Below are positions 33,362-43,000 of a stretch of 64,000 nucleotides of DNA, in pieces. How positions within the stretch are numbered: position 1 is the stretch's first letter; each line of letters begins with the position of its first letter. Below the pieces are notes generated by a model. The model did no database searches, had not been told where the DNA came from, and was given only the letters and a program-made list of their open reading frames with translations. Source of the DNA: Dyadobacter chenwenxiniae (lineage in GTDB: Bacteria; Bacteroidota; Bacteroidia; Cytophagales; Spirosomataceae); assembly GCF_022869785.1 (NCBI RefSeq), contig NZ_CP094997.1, positions 3,534,001 through 3,598,000 of the forward strand. The letters are read 5' to 3'. The position numbers and the translations under genes were made by a program.

Positions 33362-34909
33362 TTATTTCAAGGTAAAAATAAAATCTCCTCCCTGATGACC
33401 GGTGTTATCAATGCGGCTGTATTGAGGCTGGTGCGGCGTATTTTCTCCTGAATTGCTGATCACCGCCGTGTAAAAAGAACTGAAAAACGCGAGTGCCGGC
33501 AAGTATTTGCTCTCGTTTTCACGCAGCCTTTCCAAAAAATACTTCATAAAGACACTATTGTCAGGTACTTGTTCCAGATTTCCGCTAGTGATGGCGATGC
33601 GGCTGGGCAATTTATAGATCTTCTTTTCGGCCGTGTCGTCAGCACTTTTAGATGAGATACTCCCTCCAAAGCAAGCATCGGTTACCAGTAATGTATGCCG
33701 CGAATTGATCCCGCGGATGTAATCTTTAACCGTTGAGTTGGAAATCCAGGTCGCCTGGTTTTTGTATTCGGCATCTTTTAAAAGCCAGTATCCCTGTCCG
33801 ATTTTTTCATCCCATTCGCCGTGCCCAGAGAAGAAGATCAGCAGGTTGTCTTTTTTCGTCAGAGTGGCTTTGAGCTTTTCAAGCGCTTGCCCAAGTTCGG
33901 CAACAGTTGGGTCTTTGAGGATGGAAACATCGCCAGCATTAAATTTATAACGGCGTAAAAGCACCTTGGACAGTGCCTCCCCATCTTTGTGCGGATTGCT
34001 AAGCGGCCGGATGCCAGGCTGATAGCTCTGAACCGAAATGATCAAGGCGTAATACCGACCCTGAGCAATGTCTTCAAAATTGGTCTCGTCACTGGCAGTA
34101 ATGGGTTCCGGCAACTTGGATTTAAGTGTTACCAGGGCCGAAGCTACGTTCCCTGGATTGTCAATTGCTTCAATTTTTACCGTTTTTTGAGACAAATTGG
34201 GCGGGAGCGTAAATACCTGACTATATATGCTGTCTACGTCCGGTTTTACCAGTTTTCCATCCATCACAACAGATTTGATCCCGCTGCCGTCAGATACTTT
34301 GATTTTGACAGAAATCCTGCTCAATCTTACTTCAACAAGCGACTTGGTTTGTGCCTCTTTCGGTTCAATGATGGAAATCACCGGCGGAGTTTTGTCCTTT
34401 GTAGGAGTAGGAGTTGCCGGTGCTGTTTTGGACAATTGAAAAATCCATTCCTGGGTACCTGCATTATTGTTGGACAGCACCTCCACCAAACGTGAACTCT
34501 TTGAAAAACTCGACATTGTTCTCCCACTGGCGAAAGTCCGTGCTTCCAGCGACGCAAAGCCCTGACCTTCACCCGCGCCCACTTGTTGATCGGTAAGAGA
34601 CTTAACCAGTCGGTCAAATTCCGCAGGTTCGCTGGTAACGAAAATAACGGTTTCAGGTTTTGAGGAGTTCAAATGGATTTCTTCGGTCCATTGATGATCA
34701 GTCCCATCAGTGTTATCAATTCTGTTCCTGCGCCAAATGTTCGATTTTGCAGACATTCGCTGAAATAAGCGGTTGCTAATCTTTGCTTCTCTCAAAACAC
34801 CCGACTGTGCATCATGAATCTCAAACAACAATTTCCAGGTGATCCGGTCCGTCTGCTGTGCCTTGCAAGGGATAGTGAAAATGATAAGAAGAGCAAACAG
34901 CTTATTCAT
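33362..34909 (-). CDS. Secreted caspase-like protease (peptidase C14 family) with Ig-like domain
   Basis: This 515-residue protein begins with a signal peptide (KLFALLIIFTIPCKAQQ). An uncharacterised N-terminal region (about 20-170) is followed by a Pro/Thr linker and an Ig-like domain (about 175-275: TPPVISIIEPKEAQTKS ... VSDGSGIKSVVMDGKLV). The caspase domain occupies about 285-515 with catalytic His near 361 (LLIFFSGHGEWD) and Cys near 411 (LLVTDACFGGS). Export is unusual among caspase-like proteins best known in cytoplasmic defence, but secreted forms occur in Bacteroidota. It is monocistronic and lies between the C1-protease operon and the tubulin/Hsp70 operon. Confidence 0.88.
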   Translation of the reverse strand: MNKLFALLIIFTIPCKAQQTDRITWKLLFEIHDAQSGVLREAKISNRLFQRMSAKSNIWRRNRIDNTDGTDHQWTEEIHLNSSKPETVIFVTSEPAEFDRLVKSLTDQQVGAGEGQGFASLEARTFASGRTMSSFSKSSRLVEVLSNNNAGTQEWIFQLSKTAPATPTPTKDKTPPVISIIEPKEAQTKSLVEVRLSRISVKIKVSDGSGIKSVVMDGKLVKPDVDSIYSQVFTLPPNLSQKTVKIEAIDNPGNVASALVTLKSKLPEPITASDETNFEDIAQGRYYALIISVQSYQPGIRPLSNPHKDGEALSKVLLRRYKFNAGDVSILKDPTVAELGQALEKLKATLTKKDNLLIFFSGHGEWDEKIGQGYWLLKDAEYKNQATWISNSTVKDYIRGINSRHTLLVTDACFGGSISSKSADDTAEKKIYKLPSRIAITSGNLEQVPDNSVFMKYFLERLRENESKYLPALAFFSSFYTAVISNSGENTPHQPQYSRIDNTGHQGGDFIFTLK

Positions 34910-34934
34910 AGGAGGTTTGATGGAAAGTCTTTAC

Positions 34935-34942
34935 CAAAACTA
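34935..34942 (-). promoter_or_regulatory. Possible -7 box of the caspase gene
   Basis: On the minus strand the sequence is TAGTTTTG, matching the Bacteroidota -7 consensus TAnnTTTG, 25 bases upstream of the ATG at 34909. No clear TTG is seen at -33, so confidence is limited. Confidence 0.35.
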
Positions 34943-35122
34943 AAAAATTAACAGTAAAAATGTACTTTAAACCCGCCTTCCTGCAACCGGCGGATACTTC
35001 ATTTTATAATGGCATCTTCCTAGCACCAGTTTTTTGCCAAATATTTAGAATTAACTTGCTGTTGTGGCCGATTGGCTTTAATTTTTAATCCATTATAGAA
35101 CCCGACCTTACTTAACTCCTCT

Positions 35123-36070
35123 ATGCATTCTGTAATTCACCCTCGGGTCTTTCTCGCAATTACCGGATTTATGATGATTTTCTTGCTGACCGAATGTGCA
35201 AAAAAAAGCGTCGCGACGTCTCAATCGGCATTGGCCCTGAAAGTAGCATTGGAATCTCAACAAAATGCACTCATCATGCTGGAAAGGGTTTCCGACAATG
35301 CGAACAGGGCCGACTCATCCCGGCAGATCAATCATGAAACGAATGTGGATATCCAAAACTACGTGAATTCGGAACGTAAGAAGATTCATGAAATTACCCG
35401 AAAACTGGAAGCCGCACAACAAGATATCAGGGACTTTGAAAACGACAAGACAGATAAAAAGGAGGCAGAAATCCTGGCTAATGCAAGTCGCACTGTGTTC
35501 GAGTCAGCTGAGATCCTCAGGATCATGGAAGAGAAAACGAAAGTGATTGTCGACTTTCTGGGAAGTGAAACCTTTTCCAAGTCTGAGATCGGCGCTTTGT
35601 TCAGGCCGGGCGAATATAGGCTGATCAGGGAGCAGGTAAGAGAGGGAACGCGGTTGTTTGGTCCTGTGGTTGAAAAACTGTACGTTTTTGCAAATAAATA
35701 TAAGAATGCCTTCAATAGTCTGAAAGGACAAATCATCGTTACCGGATATTCTGATGCTACCGCGGTCGAACCGGGTTCTGCATTATACAAGGATCTTGCA
35801 GCCAGACTCTCGCAATCGGAAAATATCACGGAGCCGGGCCAGCCCGACCTCAACCGCAAGTTGTCGGAGCTGCGGGCTGATGCCGTCCGGCAGCTTCTCG
35901 AACGGATCATTGCTGATCGCAAAAAGGAACACGCAAACCTGATCGACATATCCGTGCAAACGCTGGGAAGAGGTGAAGAACTCCCGCCTGGACTCCCGGA
36001 CGAGGTCTTGAAAAATGATAAGAGACGAAGGGTCGTTACTTTTTATTGGGTTGTGCTTCCGAATATGTGA
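35123..36070 (+). CDS. OmpA-like lipoprotein with coiled coil
   Basis: The 315-residue protein has a signal peptide ending in a lipobox (MMIFLLTECAKKS). A long helical, probably coiled-coil region follows (about 40-150), with QNYVNSERKKIHEITRKLEA and neighbouring heptad-like sequence. The C-terminal third resembles an OmpA/MotB peptidoglycan-binding fold: IIVTGYSDATAV, then NRKLSELRADAVRQLLERI and VQTLGRGEELPPG before KNDKRRRVV. It would tether the outer or inner membrane to the wall. It converges on the tubulin/Hsp70 operon and is a plausible partner of it: OmpA-family proteins were reported next to FtsZ-like/vWA systems (Makarova and Koonin 2010, as I recall). Confidence 0.75.
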   Translation: MHSVIHPRVFLAITGFMMIFLLTECAKKSVATSQSALALKVALESQQNALIMLERVSDNANRADSSRQINHETNVDIQNYVNSERKKIHEITRKLEAAQQDIRDFENDKTDKKEAEILANASRTVFESAEILRIMEEKTKVIVDFLGSETFSKSEIGALFRPGEYRLIREQVREGTRLFGPVVEKLYVFANKYKNAFNSLKGQIIVTGYSDATAVEPGSALYKDLAARLSQSENITEPGQPDLNRKLSELRADAVRQLLERIIADRKKEHANLIDISVQTLGRGEELPPGLPDEVLKNDKRRRVVTFYWVVLPNM

Positions 36071-36095
36071 TTTCATTCCATGAAATCACATATTC
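36061..36095. terminator. Perfect 16-bp hairpin overlapping the stop codon
   Basis: The arms GAATATGTGATTTCAT (36061-36076) and ATGAAATCACATATTC (36080-36095) are exact reverse complements with a 3-base loop. The TGA stop of the OmpA-like gene lies inside the left arm. It sits between convergent transcription units and probably ends the OmpA-like transcript and perhaps the operon from the other side. No T-tract follows on either side. Confidence 0.6.
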
Positions 36096-36116
36096 GTGAC
36101 AAGCAGCTGGCCGTAT

Positions 36117-36410
36117 TCATGACAAAAGGATCATTAAGTTGATCATAACGATCGCTATTCCGACGGGTATCACGATCAGCTTACTATCAAGCCGAAATTT
36201 TTTTATCGCTACAAAAGATCCGTATACTACCCCCAGCAGCATCCCCAGAAACGCCCACATGGTGACGGGTGATATGCTGGGGGAAATGAACAGCAATCTG
36301 TCAACAGGCAGGAAAAATGCTGAACTGATCCTCGCCAGGAAATCGCTCATCAGAGAGAAAACGACCACTAATAATACAATGGGCCAGAAATAAGATTTTT
36401 TCTTTTTCAT
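36117..36410 (-). CDS. Small membrane protein, last gene of the tubulin/Hsp70 operon
   Basis: The 97-residue protein has a Lys-rich start (MKKKKSYFW) and three predicted TM segments: VLLVVVFSLMSDFLA (about 12-28), MWAFLGMLLGVVYGSFVAI (about 50-69) and LIVIPVGIAIVMINLMILL (about 77-96). It follows the scaffold gene by 3 bases. No family is recognised. Confidence 0.65.
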   Translation of the reverse strand: MKKKKSYFWPIVLLVVVFSLMSDFLARISSAFFLPVDRLLFISPSISPVTMWAFLGMLLGVVYGSFVAIKKFRLDSKLIVIPVGIAIVMINLMILLS

Positions 36411-36413
36411 GTC

Positions 36414-38495
36414 CTAAATTTTTTCAAGTTTTTTGACCAGTTTGTAAGAATAAGCACCTCCTGAAATAAAGCCTGCAAAGAGGAGAAATACCAGAAAAGG
36501 GTAATTCCCGGTCACATAGCTGTAACCCACCAGCCAATCGTCATAGTTTAGAAGCAGACTCAACAGATACCTGAATAATCCGAAATAAAGTGCGGTTGCT
36601 GCGCCATATTGAGCCAGCTTGATTGTCACGGCTCTTTTCGGGAAAACGACTTTGATCTGGATCGGAATATCAACAATGCCGTAAGACGTTTGTATCAAAA
36701 GATTCAGGGAGTAAGGTCTGTCTTTGATTAATTGGGCTGAGTTTATGGTAACAAACACCTCCCTTTCTGAGTCGTGGGTATAGCTGTTGAATGTCAGTTC
36801 ACTCTCACTAATCGTAATGCCTTCGATTTGGGTGTCGAGTTTTACTGTTGCTTTTACGAATGCATGATTCTGTATCCTTAACCTGACGGCAGACTTTACC
36901 ACGCTCCCGCCTTCCACCTCTGGTAATGTAATCTGTTTGACGTCGGCAGTGATGGTGGGTATAGTAACAGAGGAGTCAATGATGAGTATCAGCGTTTGCG
37001 CCGCGGCCAGCTTCAATTCTTTCGCATCATACAACCCCGAGCCGATTATGGATTCCAGGTGGGTATTGTACCTGCTGTTGATATCAGATCTGCCGATTGC
37101 TTTGAACCAGACCGGAAGATACCCGTTCTCCATATGCTGAGCTACATTGACCCACATCGCCTGGTTGGTCTTCATAGAACGCGCGAGGTCTTCGGGGCTA
37201 AGAAATTTATTATTGTTGAGATAAAAGGGATAATTTCTATTAACAGAATACAGGAAAGTCAGAAAGCCGATCGCGTCCCTTTTCTCCGGGGCCAGCATCA
37301 TAACCTGCGGTGCAGACTCACTGAGCCATATCTGGAGATAATCTTTCGAGAAAAAATCAGCAGCTTCCCAAAATGATTCTGGCTTTTCACAGGCATGCTC
37401 CAAAAGCTGATCAACCTCGGTAAAGCCCGTGCCGCGAAACCGGAAAGGTAATGCAGGGTTTAAATGGTAGAGGATTTTCAGGTATTTTTTTTCGGCATCT
37501 TTTTCTTCTTGAATGATCCGCTGAAATTCGGCAGTTCTGGATGCGCTGTCTGTCAGTTTGTTTACAAGCGGCGGCAGGAAATTGGTGTCCCTGAGAAAAT
37601 ATTCGGATTTCTCCTTTTTCCTAAATGTGATATCGCCCAGTTCTTCCAATGATGATGCGTATTCGTCCAGCCATTCTACCCTTATAATTGCCCTTTTCTG
37701 GTAGGCTGCCCAGGCTACGTCTGTCATCCACAGGTTTCTAAACGGACGCGTTTCGTCTGGCTTTTCTGCTCTCGGGTTAAATCCTTTTTCTTGAATAACA
37801 GAAATAATGTAACGTTCAATTTCGTGCGTTTCCAGGCCATTTTTTAACCCTCTTGTGATAATGACGTTAGCCTTATTTTCGGTAATATCACCGTCCTGAA
37901 CCGACAAATCAATCAAATCCGCGATAGCTGCAAAACCGTCGGTGAGCCTCTTTTCGTCTACCTGCTGAAAGGTAAGTTCCAGGCTGGCGGTCGTTTTTAA
38001 TTTGTTAAATGCCGCTTGAAGCCTTTTTTCTGCGCCGGTTACGACGGCCGCCGTGTATTTTTTCTCAATCTGATCGCGCGCGCCCCGGTTCATGATCAGC
38101 AATTTATCCGCCCAGAATTCCGCAATGATCCTGTGATTGTTCTGCACAATCTCCGGGGTAATGCTTTTGTACTGCCTGTAATCCAGGTACAAGATTTCGA
38201 ATGGATTGGTTGAAGTAATGCTGCTCCATGAACCATTCTTATTTTCAAAATCCGGCGGAATGACTTTCAATCCGCCCTTGCTTGTTGACATAGCAATGAG
38301 CTGCTTTATGTCAGTCGGACTTGCCTCAGGCGCGGGCCGCGGCGCATTACTGCCCGGTTTTTCAAGAGGCGCATCTTCGCCAGGAAGCACTTTGCTGGTT
38401 CCGTAAGTCGCGTTCTGCCCACCGGGAATGACTTTCTGGCTGGGTGAGAAACTGGAATTCTCTCCGGGGATTATCTTATCTTCTGAACCTTCCAT
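36414..38495 (-). CDS. Tail-anchored scaffold protein with IPGE repeats
   Basis: The 693-residue protein opens with three copies of a K-[IV]-[IL]-P-G-[EG] motif (KIIPGENSSF, KVIPGGQNATYG, KVLPGEDAPLE) in a disordered Pro-rich stretch. A helical region follows: NPFEILYLDYRQYKSI, then WADKLLIMNRGARDQI. Next is a segment (about 190-245: DLSVQDGDITENKANVIITR ... YIISVIQEKGFNPR) of the kind found beside chaperones. A large helical middle and a beta-sandwich-like part (about 510-620) lead to two C-terminal TM segments (about 630-690). No known family. It ends 3 bases before the last operon gene and starts 5 bases after the Hsp70 gene, so it is a likely Hsp70 partner or client adaptor. A degenerate J-like helix pair near 95-165 is possible, but no HPD is seen. 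Confidence 0.65.
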   Translation of the reverse strand: MEGSEDKIIPGENSSFSPSQKVIPGGQNATYGTSKVLPGEDAPLEKPGSNAPRPAPEASPTDIKQLIAMSTSKGGLKVIPPDFENKNGSWSSITSTNPFEILYLDYRQYKSITPEIVQNNHRIIAEFWADKLLIMNRGARDQIEKKYTAAVVTGAEKRLQAAFNKLKTTASLELTFQQVDEKRLTDGFAAIADLIDLSVQDGDITENKANVIITRGLKNGLETHEIERYIISVIQEKGFNPRAEKPDETRPFRNLWMTDVAWAAYQKRAIIRVEWLDEYASSLEELGDITFRKKEKSEYFLRDTNFLPPLVNKLTDSASRTAEFQRIIQEEKDAEKKYLKILYHLNPALPFRFRGTGFTEVDQLLEHACEKPESFWEAADFFSKDYLQIWLSESAPQVMMLAPEKRDAIGFLTFLYSVNRNYPFYLNNNKFLSPEDLARSMKTNQAMWVNVAQHMENGYLPVWFKAIGRSDINSRYNTHLESIIGSGLYDAKELKLAAAQTLILIIDSSVTIPTITADVKQITLPEVEGGSVVKSAVRLRIQNHAFVKATVKLDTQIEGITISESELTFNSYTHDSEREVFVTINSAQLIKDRPYSLNLLIQTSYGIVDIPIQIKVVFPKRAVTIKLAQYGAATALYFGLFRYLLSLLLNYDDWLVGYSYVTGNYPFLVFLLFAGFISGGAYSYKLVKKLEKI

Positions 38496-38500
38496 ATCTG

Positions 38501-40042
38501 TTATGCTCTTAGGTCAATTGCCTCGATTTTGCTTTTCAGCTCTACAATATCAATCTCACCTTCTTCTGATTGAATCCTCAACTCAGCCTTGGTTCCATTG
38601 GAATCAATAGACGCGTGGATGATGCCGAATGCGTCGATGGTTAAACCTACCACCACCTTTCCGGCCGGATTTTCGAGTTGCAACTTGCCTCTCGGGTAAC
38701 AATGTTCAGGGTCTGTGCTGTCTTCTCCCTCGTATATCTTTAAAGTCGTGTTCTTTTCTGCGGGAAATGTTTCGGTGATACTGACCGGCAGCGGCATGTT
38801 TTTCTTGATCAAATGTTCAATGATCATTTTGCCCGATTGGCGCATTTCAATTCCCACTGACTTGGAAGTGACATCGATAACCCGCTCACGATTTCTCCCG
38901 TAAATGGCGGCGCCCTGTGAAATAGCGGTATCAAAGCTATATCCGGAGATACTGCGCCTTATTTTCTTCCTGGAAACCTGTTCGAGCATTTTGGAGATCA
39001 TGGGCATCCTGGAAGAGCCGCCTGCCAGAACGATATCATCGATATCATTCCAGGTAAAACCGGCTTTATCTAGCATGTTGTTCATGATCGCTTTGCAGAT
39101 AGCCAACAGGTCCTGTGCTCGTTCCTCGAAATAAAAACCGCCATCCTCATTTTCATCGTCAAGTATGAAATCCGTAAGCACGTCGCCGCTTCCCGCCGGG
39201 CGCTCCCGGTACAAGGTCAGTTCAGCAACATTTCCTTCCGCATTCAAAAGGACACTGATCTCCGGCTGCTCGGTGAGATTGATCTTGCTTTCATTGGCAT
39301 GCCTGTCGATGTCCCAGCAAAGGTCGTCGGGCACTTCCTTGCCTGTTTGCCTTTCAAATTCGGCTAAAAGATAGTCTTTGATGATTTTGTCCCAATCTTT
39401 TCCACCCAGCTGGTCGGCACCGTCGGAGGCGATCACCTTTGCATTTCCTTTGGCAATTTCCAGAATGCTCGCGTCAAAAGTACCTCCGCCCAGATCGAAC
39501 ACCATGATCCGTTTCGTTTCGTTCAGGTCAAAACCATAAGTAAGTGCAGCAGCAGTCGGTTCGTTGACGATCGCAATCACGTCGAACCCGGCAGCAATGC
39601 CCGCCAGCCTTGTTTCGTGCCGTTGCTTGTCGCGAAAATAGGCGGGTACGGTAATCACTGCGGGTATCACAAGGTTTTGCAAAGTATCATCGGGCGACAG
39701 CCACGCTTTCCTTTTGAAAAAATAAAAAGCATCGTATTTCAGCTTTCTGAGAATAATCGCTGACATTCCGACTGCACCATAATCAAATCCATCGATCACA
39801 TACCGGTTCGATACAGATTTTCCAATATCCCTTTTTACAAACTCGTAAACCGGGGAATTCGCCTGTAGTTTCCTGTCATTTGCTTTTTTTCCAACATATG
39901 CAACCTTGCCGTCAAACCAGATCACAGACGGAGTGGTATCCTGGCCGTCGCTGTTTTTGATGATTACCGGAATTCCCTGTTCATCAATGTAGCTCATACA
40001 AGAAAAAGTAGTTCCAAGATCGATTCCTACGCGTGGGATCAT
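38501..40042 (-). CDS. DnaK-like Hsp70 family protein with shortened C-terminus
   Basis: The full Hsp70 ATPase domain is present: VGIDLGTTFSC at 5-15, NEPTAAALTYGFD, FDLGGGTFDAS near 182, ADQLGGKDWD and VLAGGSSRMP near 341. The substrate-binding beta domain is present but diverged (LPVSITETFPAEKNT, KLQLENPAGKVVVG). The helical lid is largely missing: 513 residues against about 640 for DnaK. It overlaps the giant upstream gene by 4 bases, so translation is coupled. Such non-canonical Hsp70s usually serve one dedicated partner rather than general folding. Here the partner is probably the giant actin-like protein or the scaffold protein. Confidence 0.92.
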   Translation of the reverse strand: MIPRVGIDLGTTFSCMSYIDEQGIPVIIKNSDGQDTTPSVIWFDGKVAYVGKKANDRKLQANSPVYEFVKRDIGKSVSNRYVIDGFDYGAVGMSAIILRKLKYDAFYFFKRKAWLSPDDTLQNLVIPAVITVPAYFRDKQRHETRLAGIAAGFDVIAIVNEPTAAALTYGFDLNETKRIMVFDLGGGTFDASILEIAKGNAKVIASDGADQLGGKDWDKIIKDYLLAEFERQTGKEVPDDLCWDIDRHANESKINLTEQPEISVLLNAEGNVAELTLYRERPAGSGDVLTDFILDDENEDGGFYFEERAQDLLAICKAIMNNMLDKAGFTWNDIDDIVLAGGSSRMPMISKMLEQVSRKKIRRSISGYSFDTAISQGAAIYGRNRERVIDVTSKSVGIEMRQSGKMIIEHLIKKNMPLPVSITETFPAEKNTTLKIYEGEDSTDPEHCYPRGKLQLENPAGKVVVGLTIDAFGIIHASIDSNGTKAELRIQSEEGEIDIVELKSKIEAIDLRA

Positions 40043-43000
40043 TTCATTTTATGGCTTAATATGTCTAGCAAATATTTGATCTCCAAGATGATAATCGGCT
40101 CAACGTCCCGTTCGTCCGGGCCACGCTGGGCCTGGCGGGCCAGTTCATTTTTCACCCGTTGCTTGATGGAAAGCTTCTCTTCGAGCGATAAATTGATTTG
40201 GGCGCCTTCCGGGAAAAGCCCGGTTTTCAGTCCTACCTGGTTGATCAGATGCACAAACCTTTCCAACTGCACCAGTTCAGTGCTTTCAAAAACACTTCTG
40301 GCTTCGTTGAAGAAGTCGTTTTTATTGATTACCTGATAGTGTTCGAATTTACTGCCGCCTATGTTTATACGTTCGCCTAGTATGACTCCTTCAAGTCTGT
40401 CTTTACTCGAAAAATCATCTTCAAGTAATATCAACCCGCCGGGTGAGTCAGCAGACTGGCCATCAGGCGCTGGGACATTTTCCATTACCACAATGCCGCC
40501 TGATGCTTCGTCCTTATGCCCCGGAGATTGGATTTGACCGAGTTTCAAAGGTAAAAATCCCCTGGCGCCTATGCTTTTGTCGTAGATCGTATTGGCAAAT
40601 ATCCCATTCAGGAATTTTGATGCGATACCATCCTGTTCGTAACGGCCGTAATCGATCCAATTGATAAATTTGGCCGCGTTTCCACCCCAGTGCAGTTTGA
40701 ATATGTTCTCTTTGGCGCGTTTGGAAAGTCCCGATTCCAGAAATTCGTCCACAGCCAGGCAAAGGTGCGCCGCATAAAATGATAGCGCCCCGAACTCGAT
40801 AGCAAGAATGCGTCGCAGCCAGGCAATATCCCGGTTGCCGGCGTTGTTGCTCAGATTGGAGGCAATTTGTTTTTCTTCTTTCCGGAGTACAAAGTTGAGC
40901 CGGGAAAAGAAAAGGAGCGAATCCTCCTTAACTTCGTTCAGCGCATTGGCTGAATCATCGGTAAATAACAGGTCGCGTACCCGGGAGTTGTTTTTCAGCA
41001 AGTTGGCTATCTGTGTGCCGGCCAGTTTTACCGACGCGTCGAGCCTTATTTTGCTGTTAAACCAAATGCTGTAATCGGTCGTGCCGCCGCCCACATCCAC
41101 ACAAAGTGCGCCATCTTCTTTATTAGCCGGACTGGTGCCATCGTTGTTGATATGGTCACTGGAAAAATACTCGCCAGCGGCAATTCCCTCCGTTGTAAAG
41201 CTGGGTTTTGTGTTAATGATAATTTTCCCATTGTTTTTAGTGGTGATATTGTAATATCCTTCATACTCGTCGAATCGCCGCCTTTCCCCCCAGATGAATT
41301 TTCCGTCTGGAACATTCTTTTCACCCTCGTCTGCCACGTGCACGAATTTTTCGAGTGATTCGGTCCAGGCCCTTTTCACTGCCCGGACTTTGTCATCTGA
41401 GTAAGACTTGGGATAAGTGCACCTGAATTCAATTTTTCCAACCCGGTTTTGCAACAGATCAATAATTACCAGAAAAATGGTGGATCGGATAAATGCAATC
41501 ATTCCCGCGGTATCCTCGTGCCATTTCACATCCGTAAAAACGTAATTGGGATACTGAGGCTCGTTGGGAAAATAAATGAACTGGTCGAGCAGGATATCTT
41601 TGGTGATACCAGCTTTGAAAATCCTCAGCAATGTCGGTATCGGCAGATGTTGGTCTTCGGTTGGAACAAAAAACGCCCGCGTGATTTTTTCCCTTTTCGA
41701 CTTTTCCTTTTTTTGGTTGCTGTTTCCTCCTGCCGATTGCGGATCGGAATTCAAAATGGATCTCACATATTTGGAAAAACTGAAAACCCACCTTTTCGCA
41801 TTTTCATTGGTATAGCGGTAGATGTTGGTATTGGATGTTCCCAGGTCGACTCCTACAATGCATTTATTGGTAAACTGTTTTCCTTCCACATCCGGGTTTT
41901 TACTCAGCAAAACCAGACCATACGCATTGTTGCCGCGATTTGAACTGTTGATAGAAACTGCTTCCGGGAAAGAATTATATCCAGAAATCCGGATAATCTC
42001 TGCTTTTTCCCTGTCCTGGTTGGATTCAATTTTCTGTTCTTTCTGGGAAACGATTATGTTTTCCGCGAAATTCAGCGGCGCGATTTTGAAGGAATCAATG
42101 TTGGAACAAAGCATAAAATACTGGCACCAGAAATCTCCCAGATAGTCGGGAAAGATTTCAAGAACGGGCACTTCTACTTCGATAATCTCGCCTTCTCCCT
42201 TTTGAAGACCCGATTGCGCAGTCCTGAATGTCTTTTTAATTTCCACCCGTTGCCCGTCGATCAAAGGCAGGGAAAATGAGAAAACGACTTTTTCGTCCGT
42301 TTTTACAAAACGTGGCTTCAATTTTTCCTGAATATCCTCGGGTGTGAAAAAGTAAAGAATTTCTTTCTTGAACGGCAGGATAAATTCAGTTTCGTCGCCA
42401 TTCAGAAAGGCTTCTGTGGTATTGAGAATGTCATCATCGGTCTTATTTTTCAACAAAGTATCCGTCAGAAAGTAGAGCTCCGGCCTGATCCAGATCGAAT
42501 CGTGGTTCTTGATGTTGATGTTATTGATAAAAACACCTGACTCTTCATTGAAAAATTTACTAACCAGCGAATGGGTATCATCTCCCAATTCCCTCGGTGT
42601 GAGACCATCCCATAAAGTTTTGTTTTGCGACAGCAGTGAAGGCGTAATAACCACCACCTCTTTATACCCCGATTTGTTTTCAAGATAACCCGATTTGTTC
42701 CGGGACATAGAGAGACTGTAATCCGATTTATTTCTTTCACCATCTACGTCGCCTTCCACCAGCGGGGTAAGAATGTGCTGGTAAATTTCATATCGTGAAA
42801 GAAATGCAGGCGGGTTTCTCCGTATCGCCTCGGGCATTTCTTCGGCTACTTTCACCTTAGCGGACTGGATGATCTTGTCCTGCGCAACACCCAGCTCCTG
42901 TTTTATTTCTTTAAGCCAGTCGGCTAGCAACTTGTTGATATCGCCAATGTAAGCATGCCCTTGCGACGGGGTATCATTGGTTTGTGCAATGCGATTGAAC

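Noticed and set aside
35386..35949. 187-codon minus-strand frame
   Set aside because: It is the antisense shadow of the OmpA-like lipoprotein gene, Ser/Arg-rich with no start context or family signature.
41449..41943. 164-codon plus-strand frame
   Set aside because: It is a shadow of the giant ATPase gene; its Phe/Arg-rich product has no sign of function.
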